The notes beneath the pieces are model-generated. The model ran no database searches, was not told the DNA's origin, and worked only from the letters and a program-made list of their open reading frames with translations. From positions 513,182 to 524,206 of the forward strand of contig MU646517.1 of the NCBI GenBank assembly GCA_026770585.1: a stretch of DNA of 11,025 nucleotides, written 5' to 3'. The number at the start of each line of letters is the position of its first letter. Positions within the stretch are counted from its first letter, which is position 1. Positions 10,163-11,025 of this stretch are shown here, one piece after another. This DNA is from Baffinella frigidus (taxonomy: Eukaryota; Cryptophyceae; Cryptomonadales; Baffinellaceae). Position numbers and translations under genes: made by a program.

Positions 10163-10534
10163 GGTTCGAGCGTCTCATCCGGGTCGAGCGTCTCGTCGTT
10201 CGTCTTCTCCTCTGACGCACATAGGCTTGAGGGTGTAGAGTTCTGGGTTTCGGGTGTAGGATTCTTTTCGCGAACATCCGCGGGCCGTCTTTCGTCTTCA
10301 CCTCTGACACACCTAGGGTTTAGGGTTTCGTGTGTCGGATCTTTTTCGAGAACATCCGCGGGCCTTCTTCGCGAACATCCGCGGGTCGAGTGTCTCATCA
10401 TTCGTCTTCTCCTCTGATCCACGTAGGGTGTGGGGTTTGGAGTTTGGGGTGTAGGGTGTAGGGTTCGAGCGGATCGTCGTTCGTCTTCTCCTCTGATCCA
10501 CCTACCGTTTCGGGTTTACGGCGTAGGGTTTGGG

Positions 10535-10605
10535 GAGTGATACCTGCACTGTCCTTTTTTATAATAAAAAAAATGATCTTTTTGTTTGATCAAGTTTCTT
10601 CCATA
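10535..10605. other. A/T-rich island
   Basis: CCTTTTTTATAATAAAAAAA followed by ATGATCTTTTTGTTTGATCA stands out from the GC-rich surroundings, with a GATC...GATC inverted pair (TGATCTTTTTGTTTGATCA). It might be a promoter-like or insertion remnant; nothing decides. Confidence 0.4.
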
Positions 10606-10670
10606 ACCCCTAGATCCTAGACCCCACACCCTCAACCCTGATCCCCAAACCCTGAACCCTAACCCCGCGA
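10605..10670 (+). repeat. Short C-rich telomere-like stretch, inverted
   Basis: CCCTCAACCCTGA/CCCTGAACCCTAACC units run opposite to the flanking G-rich arrays, starting right after the A/T-rich island. Indicates a local inversion. Confidence 0.7.
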
Positions 10671-10734
10671 ACATCCGCAGATCGAGTGTCTCGTCGTTCG
10701 TCTTCTCCTCTGATCCACCTACCGTTTCGGGTTT

Positions 10735-10799
10735 ACGGTGTAGGGTTTGGGGTTTAGTGTTTAGGGTTTAGGGTTGAGGGTTTAGGGTTTAGGGTTTAC
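10735..10799 (-). repeat. Clean telomere-like repeat, candidate intron start
   Basis: TTTAGGG units on +, among the cleanest in the window. On the minus strand this is GTAAACCCTAAACCCTAAAC directly after an open exon, so the repeat would be the first part of an intron. Confidence 0.6.
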
Positions 10800-10908
10800 C
10801 CCCCCCGTCCTTCGAGCCCTTTGAGCCCTTGGAGCCCCCCGACGCGCCCGAAATAGATCCCTCGAGGTAGAAGTCGCGCGCGTAGCTCATTGAGAAACCC
10901 GGGGCCTC
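10800..10908 (-). CDS. Candidate minus-strand exon 'MSYARDFYLEGSISG'
   Basis: Between CCCCGTAG (AG = plus 10909-10910) and G|GTAAACCC (GT = plus 10798-10799), 109 open bases read EAPGFSMSYARDFYLEGSI, then SGASGGSKGSKGSKDG. The last part is a GSK tripeptide repeat. Either an internal exon or, from ATG at 10890, a first coding exon. Composition is protein-like (Tyr, Phe, Asp, few stops) and both edges are splice-like. It may be the upstream exon of the EKTNDETLDP gene. No family recognised. Confidence 0.45.
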
Positions 10909-10914
10909 CTACGG

Positions 10915-11025
10915 GGTCGGGTTTTGGGGTTTGGGGTTTGGGGTTTGGGTTTTGGGGGCGTGGGGTTTGGGGTGCGGGGTGCGGGGTGCGGGGTGTGGGG
11001 TTTGGGGTTTGGGGTTTGGGGTTTG
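10915..11025 (-). repeat. (GGGGTTT)n tract at the right edge
   Basis: Nearly perfect GGGGTTT heptamers with a few GGGGTGC variants. C-rich on the minus strand, upstream of the MSYARD exon, so it may be the end of a further telomere-like intron. Confidence 0.85.

Larger units (their letters stand above)
9841..10730 (-). repeat. Array of about eight exon-5'-end copies 'EKTNDETLDP' separated by telomere-like repeat
   Basis: On + the motif GTCTCGTC(A/G)TTCGTCTTCT followed by CCTCTGATCCAC occurs near 9852, 9931, 10010, 10190, 10390, 10475 and 10688, with a diverged copy near 10285. On the minus strand it is an acceptor GTGGATCAG followed by (A)GGAGAAGACGAA(T/C)GACGAG, coding EKTNDETLDP, sometimes extended by RMFAKK (10266-10290, 10344-10400, 10663-10690). 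Spacers are G-rich TTTAGGG/GTGTAGGG units on +. Period is about 80 bases for the first three units, then irregular. Confidence 0.75.

Noticed and set aside
9841-10730. CRISPR-like array (regular repeats with spacers)
   Set aside because: The units are exon starts with splice acceptors, spacing is irregular, spacers are telomere-like repeat, and the DNA is eukaryotic in character.
1-11025. Window as a complete small chromosome with telomeres at both ends (C-rich left end, G-rich right end)
   Set aside because: The end repeats are degenerate (left) or GGGGTTT (right), the same material fills the interior, and exon-like sequence with splice sites begins right inside both ends. Introns cut by the window edges explain this better.

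Overview
The window reads as nuclear DNA of a microbial eukaryote. It shows GT-AG splice sites, a degenerate heptamer repeat of the CCCTAAA/TTTAGGG (plant and green-algal telomere) type spread through the interior, several families of short terminal-inverted-repeat (TIR) elements, and no bacterial operon. The heptamer and the GC-rich exons fit a green alga or another protist with TTTAGGG telomeres; I cannot name the species. There is no long intact ORF. The coding content is short exons, most of them present in several imperfect copies.

Layout. 1-3494 (+): the C-terminal half of an aldo/keto reductase (AKR) gene, with exons in correct protein order (A, B, C, D, E) and compatible splice phases. 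Exon A is present twice, C five times (three truncated) and D four times. Introns are C-rich telomere-like repeat, a 21-bp minisatellite and a TA-flanked fold-back element. 3180-6690: a dense field of two TIR element families, A (end CAGGGGTACCTCGCTCAT) and B (end TATCCCTTAAGTGGC). These include one nested pair, one abutting pair and a tandem segmental duplication. Interspersed on the minus strand are six copies of an unidentified exon (hallmark VVQDEPASG or GEALSVG) and a terminal exon ending in EMFKV-stop. 6690-9650: two inverted-repeat elements, copies of a minus-strand exon SLAELDDDTVALVSLRTIRK, an AT-richer repeat field, copies of exon EMEVVMLEDDLPEAHLIP with their downstream exon, a TIR element lying inside one exon copy, and a nearly perfect TA-flanked TIR element with a matching empty site nearby. 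9650-11025 (-): the best copy of the DDLPEAHLIP exon, at least eight copies of its 5' part (EKTNDETLDP) separated by G-rich telomere-like repeat, and an exon MSYARDFYLEGSISG next to a terminal (GGGGTTT)n tract.

Interpretation. The common theme is serial duplication of single exons, each flanked by telomere-like repeat that looks like intron. In nearly every exon-intron setting the C-rich strand of the repeat is the sense strand: CCCTAAA on + for the + gene, TTTAGGG on + for the - genes. Donors read GTAAACCC and acceptors read CCCTAACCTAG or CTAAACCAG. The second theme is a set of MITE-like families in which both arms of a hairpin change together between copies. Only the AKR is recognised as a protein family. 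The minus-strand exons look protein-coding because differences between copies are mostly synonymous, but I cannot assign a function. All exon calls were made by eye and have not been checked against transcripts.
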